NCBI RefSeq assembly: GCF_000143415.4
Contig: NW_003314264.1
Span: 3,843,229 to 3,907,228, forward strand
Length of the DNA: 64,000 nucleotides
Source: Selaginella moellendorffii
Taxonomy: Eukaryota > Streptophyta > Lycopodiopsida > Selaginellales > Selaginellaceae
Direction of reading: 5' to 3'
This document shows positions 37,156 through 48,638 of this stretch, piece after piece. The translations under genes were made by a program, and so were the position numbers. Below the pieces are notes generated by a model, which searched no databases, had not been told where the DNA came from, and saw only the letters and a program-made list of their open reading frames with translations. Within the stretch, counting starts at the first letter, position 1. Each line of letters opens with the position of its first letter.

Positions 37156-38497
37156 TCACCTTTGCATCTCCGACTCGCTCTTGCTCATGTCAATGACGAA
37201 CCGATACTTGACATCCGACTTTGCCAGCCGCTCCATGGCCTCGTTGACGCTGCCCATCGTGATCTGCTCAACGATGGCCGTCACGTTGTGCTCCCCGCAG
37301 AAATCCATCATCTCCTGCGTCTCTTTGATGCCCCCGATCAGGCTCCCAGCGATCATCCGACGTCCTGGGACATAAACCACACAAGATGAGGCACAAGAGG
37401 ATTGAAACTCATGTGTTACCAGCAAGGAGAGTTATGGGTGCTATCTGCAAAGGAGCGTCCGCTGCTCCAACCAAGACCATCTTGCCATTTACTTTGAGAA
37501 GCGCCAGCAGGGGCTCCAACGCGTGCTTCGCCGAGACGGTGTCAATGATATAGTCGATCGACATCGCAGCAGCCTGTGCACATATATAGAAGGAAATCTT
37601 GCAAGAAACTAAGGTGATTCTTACCGCCATTTGTTCTTTGTCCGTGCTAACCAGGAAATCGTCCACTCCAAGCAGCTCCCTGGCTTCCTTCTCCTTCTTT
37701 GGCGACGTGCTAATCACCGTGACTTTCATGCCAAAGGCCTTGCCGAACTTGACAGCCATATGCCCCAGGCCTCCCAGTCCCACCACTCCAAAGCTCCGCC
37801 CAGCCTCCGCCATCCCAAAGTGTTTCATGGGGCTATACACCGTGATCCCGGCACACAGCAGTGGAGCTGCGGTGTCCAGCGGCAACTTTGCCGGGACATT
37901 GATCACAAAGCTGGGAAGTTCCATCAAGGAAAAGGTTGGCATACTGTTCATAGATGGAAGAAAAGCCAAACACTAACCTCTCGTCCACGACGATGGCGGT
38001 CGAGAAGCCTCCCATGGTGTGGCTTCCACCCGGTAAGTGAGAATTGTAAGTCCACACAAGCTTTGGGCAGTAGTTCTCCAGGCCTTCGTTGCAAGAGTGG
38101 CAGTCATGGCAAGAGCTAACGAGGCAGCCCACGGCCACATGGTCCCCGAGTGTAAAGCGGCTCACCGAGGAGCCCAGCTGTTCCACCACGCCAGTAATCT
38201 CGTGCCTGGAATAATAGAATCGCAAGAAGATATAGCAGCTTACCCAGGAACAACGGGAAAAATCGTTATCCCCCATCCGTTCTTGATCTGGTGTAAGTCC
38301 GAGTGGCAGATTCCGCAGTAGAGGATCTTAATCACCACGTCCGTGGCACTGGGATTCCTGCGGAAATCTCGCAATTCATCGAATCGAGGGAGGGAAAGCT
38401 CCAAGGATTACCTCCGGGTGAGCTTGAAAGGGGCAAGAACACCCGCCGCATCCCTTGCCGCCATCGCCATCGCCTCAAATCCAGCGCTCTCGCCCAT
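37156..38497 (-). CDS. Cinnamyl-alcohol-dehydrogenase-like zinc MDR enzyme
   Basis: Zinc-dependent NADP(H) alcohol dehydrogenase of the CAD family; the family reduces hydroxycinnamaldehydes to alcohols for lignin and related phenolics. Exons are 38497-38412, 38357-38244, 38205-37978, 37910-37625, 37573-37420 and 37364-37156 (358 residues). The catalytic zinc region reads [19 protein letters not shown] and [13 protein letters not shown]. The structural zinc cysteines are in [21 protein letters not shown]. The cofactor motif is [17 protein letters not shown] with a following STSPKK that favours [21 protein letters not shown] is a CAD-family block. Substrate specificity within the family (lignin CAD versus other alcohols) cannot be decided by eye. 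Confidence 0.92.
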
Positions 38498-39522
38498 ATC
38501 TTCCCGATCGATCGAAGCGAGCACTCTCTTCACGAGTGGCAGGGACGTAAAAGAACGTCCGGGGGAACTAAAACAGCTATCGACCGCTATTTTTTGAAGG
38601 AATCTAATTGTGATAAAGCATATTCTTGATATGATAGCAAGCGAACGAGGCTTTGGTTTGGGCGAACTTAAAAATCTGGTTTGTAAATTCTGCTTGATTT
38701 TTTGTTTGTTTAAGCAAAACTTAAGGGATTGATATACCTAAAATATATTTGGATTTTCTAGGATATTTTACCCTTATTCAGTTAAATTAATCTATAATTT
38801 ATAAACATGTTTATAATTTATAAGCTTTCCTAAACACTTCATAGTATATTCTTTTTTATTCTACTATCTAATGGTTAATATGCAATAAGATTAATCTTGA
38901 TTTAAAAATTATAAACATTTTTATAATTATTGATCAAATGGATTATTCAATGACACTACAATTAAGCAAACCAAATGTTGTTGCATGCAAACACGCAGCA
39001 ATATATTTAAATTGTGGTTTCAAGACTTTTTACTTAAAATGTAGTTATGTTAATTCAGATAATATAAATATTTCTGAAGAATTAAAATTTTGCATGCAGC
39101 ATGTGCTTAATAAAAGTGTTATTCCTGTTTATTAATAAAATTAATCAAATGGAAGTTTATAATCATAAATAAACAGAAAACTAATCTTATTGCATATTGG
39201 TAGAATAAATTAGAATATACTAAGAAGTGTTTAGGAAAATTGACAACTCATAACATGTTTATAAGTTATAAATACAATATTAATATAAATGAATAACAAT
39301 TATTCAATGGTACAACAAGAGACGCATTTTTTGTTAGAAAAGCGAAACACTAAGCTCCAGCCACAGGAGTACTGCACTGAGAAGCCAAAGCCAACCCTGA
39401 TGGCATCTGCAGCTGAATGGTGGAAACAGAATCAGCGTACATAGAGAATAGTACGTGAATGTATTTCAAAACGAAATTGTACGCCATCATTGCCACGTCA
39501 GTGTACCCGCCATTTCGAGTTC
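38498..39522. other. AT-rich intergenic region with foldback element
   Basis: Upstream of the CAD-like gene and of the MRG gene. From about 38680 the composition becomes strongly AT-rich and holds the inverted-repeat element at 38768-39303. No gene was recognised. Confidence 0.6.
38768..39303. mobile_element. AT-rich foldback/MITE-like element with about 100-bp inverted arms
   Basis: The left arm (about 38791-38898) and the reverse complement of the right arm (about 39177-39272) share TTTCCTAAACACTTC, TAGTATATTCT, ATTCTAC and AATATGCAATAAGATTA in the same order. The centre has no transposase. Outer ends and target duplication are uncertain. Confidence 0.72.
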
Positions 39523-40833
39523 ATGGAGCCTCCGGCGCTCAAGCATGGCGACGATGTGCTTGTTTCTTATGGGGGGCTCTACTACAATGCCAAGGTGATT
39601 TCAAAGGTTTCGAAGCTAGGGTTTTAGCGATCTTAGCGATCCCATGGCAAATGTAGGTCACCAACATCAAGTTTCGAGCGAATGCTTGGCGGTATTTAGT
39701 GCACTACACGGTTTGTTTGAGACTACCAAGAAATGTGCCAGTGGATTTTATTGTCCTGATTTTATTGTCCTGTATTTTTGCAGGGATGGAGCAAAAAGTA
39801 GTGTAACCCTTGATATTAATCTAGGCAATGGCCTCGATTCTTGGTTTTGCAGATTTGACGAGTGGGTTCGCAGCAATCGCATTTTCGACGAGAAGGCCAG
39901 GGGCCAGCTTAAGATCGCCCCAAAGGTAAAGCAGGAGCTTGGTTTCAGCGATGGATTGAACCGGCAGGAGGCAAATCCTTCGGACTCGCTGTCCAAAGTC
40001 TCCAAAGTCGAGCAGTCCAAGCGTTGCAAGCGTCCTCCTTCTGTGGGAGCCACTGCTGGGAGGGGAAAGATGATAAAAACTCCTAAACAGGAGTTTATAA
40101 TCGAGAGCCCTAGCGATTTGGGAAAACAGGACGCGAAGCTTCTTCCAATTCAGGTACCGTAGTTTCTTTCAATGCTACTTTACTATTGCTTTGTCTCTTT
40201 TCGTTTCTGATGCTAGATTGTTCTGCCGAGAACTTTGCGGCGACATCTGCAGGATCACAAGGATCGCATCGAGAACCTCCAACTCACAAGACTTCCCAAG
40301 AAACCCAGCGTGGAGGACATTCTGAAATTGTATCAAGACCACAGGATGCTCAAGAGAGGAAAAATTGAGAGGTGTATATATAATGCCGTCAAGTTTCATT
40401 GTGCAAACTTTTACCTTCCAGGATTGACGTCGAGGTTTCGAACGGCCTGCGGTATTACTTCGACAGAACTCTCAAGAACTTGCTCTTGTACCCGGCAGAA
40501 CGGAAGCAATACGCAACCTTGCTTTCGCTCAACAGTGACGTTGTATCATCCACGATCTATGGAGCCGAGCATTTGCTTCGTCTCTTCCGTAAGTGATGAG
40601 CTTTCCACCTTTAAGCCCTCTTAACAAATCACCTAGATAACAGCCAAACTCCCGGAGCTTCTCGTGTATGATCAGCTCAAGGAGAAAGAGGTGTCCGAGC
40701 TCGAAGACAAAGTGATGGAGATAATGCTGTAAGTGGACCATTGCAATCTTCTTCTGTTTCGTTTTGTTTGCTTGACTCAAGAAGCCATGGCAGATTCATT
40801 GAGCGAAACGAGTCGCAGTTCCTGTGTGCTTAA
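39523..40833 (+). CDS. MRG (MORF4-related gene) chromodomain protein
   Basis: Homologue of plant MRG1/2, readers of H3K4/H3K36 methylation linked to NuA4-type histone acetylation in the nucleus. The start MEPPALKHGDDVLVSYGGLYYNAK, then TNIKFRANAWRYLVHYT and GWSKKFDEW, form the chromo barrel across small exons (39523-39594, about 39658-39711, and a micro-exon near 39784-39797). A basic linker (KTPKQEF) follows. The MRG domain reads IVLPRTLRRHLQDHKDRIEN, LPKKPSVEDILKLYQDHR, SNGLRYYFDRTLKNLLLYPA, STIYGAEHLLRLF and AKLPELLVYDQL. The last exon ends FIERNESQFLCA. The micro-exon coding GWSK is about 14 nt; its neighbours' phases require it. Confidence 0.9.
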
Positions 40834-41050
40834 TCGAACCATAGACGTATCAGGTGGTGATTAAGTTCGCTTTCATCGTTTCATGATGTGGTAGCTTGTG
40901 TTTTTTGTAATTTTATGGTTATAGCGCTCTCGCACGAGCGATGAGCTACTGAAAACGTAGATAGCTTTTCACTGATGCCATTAACAATTCTCAGTGAGTT
41001 GACGGACTTTTGGCTCGAGAACAAAGCTGCTAGCGATCGAAAATCATTGC
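40834..41050. other. 3' flank of MRG gene
   Basis: No coding or RNA feature was recognised; probably 3' untranslated and intergenic sequence. Confidence 0.4.
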
Positions 41051-41832
41051 ACGAGAGGAGTGTGGCTCCCTCTCCTGCTACTCTACTTTGTCGATATTTC
41101 TATAGTAGATTGGAGCAGACAGTGTGGACCACACCTCGACCATTAGTGAAAAAAGGGAAAGTTTCTTCCTTCTTTATCTTCCCCAAGGACAAGCAGACCT
41201 CTGTACATGTCAACGTTCACTTCTTTTCTATCAGCAAGCAAGCGAGCAAAACAAAAGAATCGAGCCAGGGGTCGAACACTGCAGCATCTCTTTTTTCTCC
41301 TTTCCTCGTTGCTTGCTCTTTTGGCGGCCTCTCAAGAAGACAAGAAAAAGAGAGACAAGCACAGTTGGATTCGATCCGATTCCTGTACCTCCCCTTGGCT
41401 CCTTACAAGTTAACATAATCTCATAATTCCAAAAGGGTTTGTAAAAGTAAAATATAAATAATTAAAAATATTTATAAATCAAAGTTAAACAAAAAAACTG
41501 TGGTTGGGGAGAGTGTGGCTCTTTCATAATCTTTCATATGCTTGTATATGTCAAGCACGAAAGGAGTGTGGCTCCCTCTCTTGCTACTCTACTTTGTCGA
41601 TATTTCTATAGTAGATTGGAACACAGGCAGACAGTGTGGACCACACCTCGACCATTAGTGAAAAAAGAGAAAGTTTCTTCCTTCTTGAGAGGCCACCAAA
41701 AGAGCAAGCAACGAGGAAAGGAGAAAAAAGAGATGATGCAGTGTTCAACCCCTGGCTCAATTCTTTCGTTTTGCTCGCTTGCTTGCTGATAGAAAAGAAG
41801 TGAACAATGACATATACAAGCATATGAAAATC
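41050..41832. repeat. rearranged repeat pair with direct and inverted blocks
   Basis: Block A (about 41058-41175) recurs directly at 41558-41685; both start GGAGTGTGGCTCCCTCTC and contain TCGATATTTCTATAGTAGATT. Block B (about 41205-41335) recurs inverted at 41684-41815. The right copy is bounded by an inverted terminal word, CATATGCTTGTATATGTCA at about 41536 and its complement at about 41808-41826. Confidence 0.75.
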
Positions 41833-43689
41833 TTAAAAATTAAAATAGAAGAAACGAAATACATATTTAGAATATAGAAAAATGCAAACATGAGAAAATA
41901 TTGAAAATGAAGAAAAATATCAAGATGAAAATGAATATCTTATAATAAAATATATACCAAATTTGATACACAAAGTAAAACAAATGCAAACATTCTCAAC
42001 AATAAAAAGATAATCAATGCACAATAGTGACATAAATGATAAACTATTATTTTTAAAATGTATATCATAAACACTAGGTAGTGGACAAATATTGAAAGTA
42101 ACTAAAGATCTAAGAGAGAAGAAATTATTTCTAACAACATATACAAGAATGGGGAAAACAAGATTAATTAAAAAAAATAACAACCATTGAAAAGATTACA
42201 TAATTCCTAAATAAAATCCATTGGTGATGAAGAAATACAAATAGCTATAGATGCAACACTAACTGTAAAAGAAAAAATAAATAATAAAGCTATAGCATTG
42301 AAATAATATGAAAAAATAATTACAAATATCAATTACTAGTTATAAAGTAGAAATTTTAGAAATTAAGAGATTAAAAGAAGTACACAGTATATATAAAATT
42401 TTAAATAGAATTTATAAAATTAAGAACACTTTAAATTATAAAATATTTGAAAATATAATATCAAATATTATGAATTACATAGATAACAAGACAATATAGA
42501 CATAAACAGTTTATAAAAAATAAAAATAATGAATCCTACTAAAAAAAATAAAGATACAAAAAAATTAAAACTTTGAAGTCCAACTATTAAAAATAACATA
42601 ATAATATCCATATACTATATACAAATAATCAAGTACAACATTAAGACTCCATCTTGAATGAAAAGTTAATTTAATAGCAAAAATAGCATTCATTAAAATA
42701 TTAATGACAAAATTTCAAAGGATTAAAAATTTAGTATTAAACTATTTATGAAATAATATAAATTACAAACTATAAAGTTTATAAATACATATATATACAT
42801 GTGATAATACACTAATTATAGTACTAAAGCATATTAACCATCCATATGAGATTTGAATATGATCCATCCATCCAAAGCATTCATATTAGTGGAGATAAAG
42901 GGCAATGCAATTTGTACCTAAAGGGCAAAGTTTTTTAGCAGTGCTTTACTTTAGTATTCAAGATTATGTTTTTCCCTTTTATTTTTTCATTCTCTTTTAG
43001 AGTTAGATTTGTATTAGCTTTTTGCAAGATCTAGAATTCTAGCTATTGCTATTTTTAAATTTGCTCTTTCTTCTAATCTTTATTACATTCTCTTCTTTTA
43101 CCATGTCATGTTGTCATCGATTAAGGAATATATTATTTGAGATTGCTTTTGCTATTTTTTTGGATTGAACTTTTGATATTATGGGGTGTGATTATATTGG
43201 TGCTACACTAGTCCTTGATGTATTGCCATCTCCAACTTTTGTGGGACATAATTATACAGCTTGTCTTGTTTTCAATGTTCTGACATCTCTAGTTGATATG
43301 GAGTGTGATCATGACATTGATTGGCAATCTATGGATAATACAGTTTAGTTCTTGGAGAATGTTTGAGGATTAAGTTCATAAAAAGATGATATGTACAAAC
43401 TCTAGTGGATTCTAGATTATGATGACAAATTTAATTATTATGGAGATAATTTTGGAAATGAAGTGAAGATTTTGTGGGGTAGGTATCAATCCCAGCTTGA
43501 GCCACTTTTTCATGTTTTTAGTGTTCCTTCCTCCTCTGCAATATTTCATTTTCCTGGCATATTGATCATTTGTAACTCTTATAATTTTCATTCTTAGTCT
43601 AGTGTTGAGTTAAGTATTTTCTATCTTCCTCATATTAATCTAGATGTTGAGTATGTGTATAAAGTAAAGAATTTTACTTTTGTTTCATT
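41833..43689. other. AT-rich gene-free stretch
   Basis: Very AT-rich from about 41830 to 42900, with dense stops in all frames, then moderately AT-rich. No gene, RNA gene or recognisable transposon protein was seen. Confidence 0.65.
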
Positions 43690-44340
43690 GACACCAAGCA
43701 CACTAAACTTCCAAATTCCTAACATCACTTGGTACAACAAAACTTGATCATAGGACCCTCTAAATCCCAAGCCTTGAGTGCAACACTTGCTTCGGGATGC
43801 CAAGGGGAAACACTGTTTCCTAATGGCCTAGTATAGGTACCCCTACTCCCTCACTTCCATCCTAAAGGGAAGGCCCAAGCCCCTAGGAAGGGCGAGGACC
43901 AATGAGTCGCAAGGTACTTAAGTGGGGTAGCATTCCACATGAGTCAGGAGCATTGTAGTTGGTTTCCCTTCCGGGAGTGAGAGTTGCTCGATGCCCACAT
44001 CAAATGCCTTTTATTAATCCTACGACTTGTTGACTATGTCTTCAGGGGCATCCCCCCACTTAGCAGTGTGCCTAAGTTAGCTTCCCCACACAAGAGCCCA
44101 TGACAATGGAATATAAGTGTCCCTATACCCCTCCCCTCACCACATGCTAGTATGGGTTGGGACTTGAACCCAGCCTTGCTTTACTAAAGGGTTGGGACAT
44201 GAACTCAACCTCCGTAGAATACATTTACGAATTTAACATCCCCGGGGGGAGTCGGGCGTAGTTCCCTACGCCTGGTTGATTTAACTAACCCATGTTAATT
44301 AGCTTACCTTCGGTGTGTCTTCGGATCCCAACATATAACA
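43690..44340 (-). repeat. left LTR-like copy of gypsy element A
   Basis: Matches 49228-49484 (CAAGCACACTAA, ACAACAA-ACTT, GGAAGGCCCAAGCCCCTAGG). After the insertions in the right copy the match resumes at 53167-53325 (CCCACATC, CCCCCCACTTA, CAGTGTGCCTAAGTTAGC). The outer end is not resolved and may be truncated. Confidence 0.65.
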
Positions 44341-44450
44341 TATTTCTTGAAATAGATTTTTTAATTGAATTTCTCATAAGTATATAAAGTTCTACCTTGC
44401 AAAAATTCCTCCACTAAATTCTACATATTCGGTATGTTCTTCTTCAGTTT

Positions 44451-44759
44451 TCATGTTGCTTTGCAATGTGGAAATCCTTTCCACTTCACATGAAACTCCC
44501 TCACCTTGTGTCTTTCTCGCTTGCTCTTGGTCACATTGAGGATGGCCTTGACTTCGTATTTCTCTTCCCTTTGGATAACCTCAGGCAAAGGTCTTATTTG
44601 GTCCTTGCGAAGCGGATCCTTAAAGTACAGCTTGAGTAAGTTCACATGGAACATAGGGTGCATCTTCCCCATCTCTTGAGGAAGTCGGAGGCAGTAAGCC
44701 ATCTTACCAATTCGTGCCTCAATCTCATAAGGCCCCGCAAACCTGCTTAAGGAACTCAA
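44451..44759 (-). pseudogene. integrase C-terminus with chromodomain (element A)
   Basis: Contains FAGPYEIEARIGKMAY and HPMFHVNLLKLY, the standard gypsy integrase tail, followed by a chromodomain-like segment (YEVKAILNV ... EFHVKWKGFP). This places element A among chromoviruses. The integrase core upstream is broken by stops. Confidence 0.85.
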
Positions 44760-45952
44760 AATCAGTTCATTTCCAGGAATACATGCATTTTTACCTTTGG
44801 GTCAACTTTTGATTGATCCCACTTTGTACTTTTAGGTTCTTGGTGTTCAGCCACACCTTCTCCTTAGATTAGAACTCTACATCCCAACACTTCTAGTTCA
44901 CATACCTGGTTTGCCTTTGTTAAGCTTGTTCCAAGGAATCCCTCACTAGATTCCAAATGTTAAGTCTTTCTGCTGTGAATGCCTCCATTGTGGATAATTC
45001 TCCATGATACTCGGCCATGCTAAGTTCCATAAAACCTTCAATAGCTCACCCATTGATGACTTCCCATGGACTCACCCCAATATTTGAGTGTGGTGAGTTG
45101 TTATAGCACATTTCCGCAAGTCCCAAATGATTTACCTAATTAGTTCGGTTTCTGAAGACATAGCATCGTAAATAATCCTCCAACTACTTATTCACCTTTT
45201 CCATTTGTCCATCTGTCAAAAAGTGTTAGTGCCAACAAACTTGATTTAATACCCATTATCTGTCTGTGGGTGATAGGCTGTGCTGAATTTCAACTTGGTG
45301 CAATATTGTTAAAAAGAGTTTTCCAGAACCTGCTGGTGAAGATCTTATCTCAATCTAAGATAATCTTTTTTGGCCTTCTCTACACTTAAACCACTTGTTC
45401 AATTTGGAATTGGGATGCTTTGTAACAAGCCCCCACTAACCCTAGTCATGGCTTTGACTTGCTAATATGTTGGGCATGTCTTTACATAATCTTAGACGTC
45501 TTTAGCTATATCTAGCTAGTGATACTTCTTCTTGAGTAAGCCCATCATCTTGGGCACTCTACCGTGTCCCGCAAGAGTCCGTCATAACACTCTTCTAAGG
45601 CTACCTTCCTTAGTTCCTTTTCTGGAACATACACCTTGTTTGTTTATAATAGATGAGTCCATTGTGTTTTATATAACATGTTTTCTCTTCTATTAGCAGC
45701 TCACCTCTTTGGTGAGCTTCTCACTCCTCTTGGTTCCTCAGCAACACTTCTTGTGCTAGACTATTGTTCTCATACATTATTCGCACATTGCCCTAAAAGG
45801 TTATTGTTGCGCTAGGTATTACCAACTTCAAGCTTGCCTTTCGACTTAGAGCATATGCCACAATGTTATTTTTCCCAGGTTTATACAAAATCTCGCAATC
45901 AAACTTGGCCAAAGCATTGGCCCACCGACTTTGTTTCCCCTCTTATATCGGG

Positions 45953-46228
45953 CTATGACAAGAAGTGTTTTGTTACCACATTATCTGTGTAAACTTTGAA
46001 GTATCTCCCAAAGTAGTGTTGCCACTCCTTGAGTGCCTTGACCACCACAAACAATTCCTTCTCATGGGCAAACAACTTTTGCTGAGCATTATCCAACTTC
46101 TTTGAGAAGAATGCTATTGAATGGTTGTCCTGTTTCAAAACTGTGTCCAATGCAACGTCTAAAGCGTCCATTTCTACCTCGAAGTCCTTACCAAAGTCTG
46201 GTAATGCCAATATGGGAGTCTTCCTCAA
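45953..46228 (-). pseudogene. RNase H domain fragment (element A)
   Basis: Shows FFSKKLDNAQQK and HEKELFVVVKALKEWQHYF, typical of Ty3/gypsy RNase H, then YTDN. The fragment is open, but its neighbours are frameshifted. Confidence 0.85.
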
Positions 46229-46471
46229 CTTCCCTTTGAGGTGGATAAATGTCGCCTCGCATTCTGCTATCCATACCCTCTTTCCTTTTCCTGATTGGTC
46301 TATTACTCTCGAATAGTGTTTAATAAACTTTCAGTAGTAGTTGTATGGCCCCAAAAATGCCCTCAACTCATGTACATTCGATGGTTGCTCCCATTCCTGG
46401 ATTTCTTGGATCTTCTTAGGGTCGATCTTGAGCCCGTCCTTGCCCACCACATGCCTGAGAAATGTTACATC

Positions 46472-47043
46472 TTATTGAGCAAAGTCACATTTGCTCTCTT
46501 TAGCATACAACTTGTGTTCCCTTAGTTTCTCAAATACATTCGTAAAGTGTTTAGCATGCTCCTTTAGCGTCTCGCTATAGATCAAGATATCCTCAATATA
46601 GATAACCACAAAGTGATCCAGATAGGGTACAAAAATGTGGTTCATTAGCACCGAAAATGTTGCTAGCACATTGCACATCCCAACAAAAACTTAGAGCTCC
46701 CATACCTTGTTTGACGGGTTGTCTTCTCGACATCTTCCTTTGCTACCTTGATCTGGTAGCATCCTAACCTTAAGTTGATTCTCGAGAAGTATTTCACCTT
46801 TCCCAACCTATCGAACAGGTCCTCAATCCTTGGTAAAGGGTACTTGTTCTTTTTCGTATACTTGTTAAGCAACCAGTAATTTATGCACATGCACATAAAT
46901 TCATTTTTCTTTTTCATAAATAACACCGGTGCACCATATAGTGACTTACTCAACCTAATATACCCTTTTTCCACCAACTCCTCAAGCTGGTGTTTGAGCT
47001 CCTCGAGTTCCTTTTCGTTCAACCAATAGAGGGGACAAAACAC
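46472..47043 (-). pseudogene. reverse transcriptase fragments (element A)
   Basis: Two frames cover the RT. One (47043-46663) contains KGYIRLSKSLYGAPVLF and NKYPLPRIEDLFDRLG. The other (46678-46472) has the active-site region as YIEDILIYS, where YVDD would be expected; the first catalytic Asp of the pair is replaced by Glu. Frameshifted and inactive. Confidence 0.88.
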
Positions 47044-48239
47044 TACTTTATCACCCTCGACTAGCTCGATCTTATGTTCTATCGGTTATTCGGGGGGTAA
47101 CCCCACTAGTAACTCCTCTGGCATAGTATTTTAGAATTGGTCTAACACCCGCTAGATCACTAAAGACACTTCTTTTGTTTCTATCTTTTCATCACTCCTC
47201 ACCGAGAGTAAGCACAAAAATGTTACCTTGGTTCCTTTAGTGAGCTATCCTCTTGTGGACACTACATGCAAGTAGGAGTCTTTGACCTTACATTACCCTA
47301 CCTTTAGATCTTGGGCCTCCACCCTAGATAATTCTCCTCGGGTATTTGAGTACCATAAGGTTCCTACGTTGTCCATGCAGGGCTACCACGAACCGATTGA
47401 ACCAATCCATCCCAAAGATTACGTCAAATCCCGCCATGTCTAACACAGTAAAATCCATATTTACTTTCCATGTCCCTATTTCGACTCTTGCTTGTCAAAG
47501 TACCTCATCGGTACTCTGGTTACCTTGAACAAACTCTATAATCCTTGGTTCACCCAGCCGCTACACCGTTAGTCCAGCTTGCCAAACTATTTCTACAGCC
47601 ACAAAATTATCCAAAGCACCTGTGTTAATAAAGATCTTAACAAAGCTACCTCCGAACTTCCATCGGAGGGTTAGTAGATGTCGCTACTTTGAGCTAGGGA
47701 CTAGATCACATACCTCAATTTAGATTTCACTTGACTTAATGGCCATATTGGCTTTGGCCTTCTTCGGGTAAGGATATTCCTTTGAAAAGTATCCCACTTC
47801 ACCACAATTGAACATATGTTATTTTCCATGCTACTAGTAGACTTGACCTTCTTATCCGTAGGTTTGTCTCTTTTCTTTTGACTCCCCCATGTACCTGCTC
47901 GCTGGCCACCAGATTTGCCTTTCTAGAACTTCAAGGACTCATTCTTAGAGAAAGTCTTTTTGAATTTCCCTTTGTCATATGTCCCCTTGGTTTGGCCCCT
48001 TTGCTAAACATGGATCCCAACCCCGTCATGTTCCCCTTTCACAGGTAATCATTGAAATGCACTTTGATAATTGTATCTAACGCTTCTTTGTAATTGGTTG
48101 GGTTCCAATGCATCACTTCGCCGTGAGCCAAAGTTTGCAAGCTTGATATAAAGGCATGGAACACATCTATATCACCCATATTCGTGACAAGTATCCTCTT
48201 TGCCATAAACCCATTTACATACTCTTGAATAGTTCTGGT

Positions 48240-48638
48240 CTACTTCAGCTTACTCAACTCATCCCTTAGGTTGAGAGTAGCATTTAGAAGAACGTAAGTC
48301 GTGCAAATCCTCACCTTCATCATTTCCCAAGTGGCCATCGGTCCTTCGTTGGCCTCTATCATTCTCCACCAAGACTTGGCATTATCTGCCAAGTATGGTT
48401 TTGCACATGGGACCTTCTCCAAGCTCGGTAATTGCAATGCTCGGAAGTAGTTCTCCATATCATAAAACCAATCCTCCACCACTTTATAGTCATTCACTCC
48501 CTTGAAGACCAGTGAGGGTTTTGGTTTGTACTTGGGAACTGCTTGAGGGACTGATTCCACTTCAGTCTGTTTGACTTTGTTCGGTTTTGCCTCAGTCCCT
48601 ACTGAAGGGTTTGCACCTTTTGCACTGCCAACATCCAC
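48240..48638 (-). pseudogene. gag fragment (element A)
   Basis: Contains WFYDMENYFRAL and NAKSWWRMIEAN, typical of the plant Ty3/gypsy gag (retrotransposon gag) domain. Stops follow on the 3' side. Confidence 0.8.
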
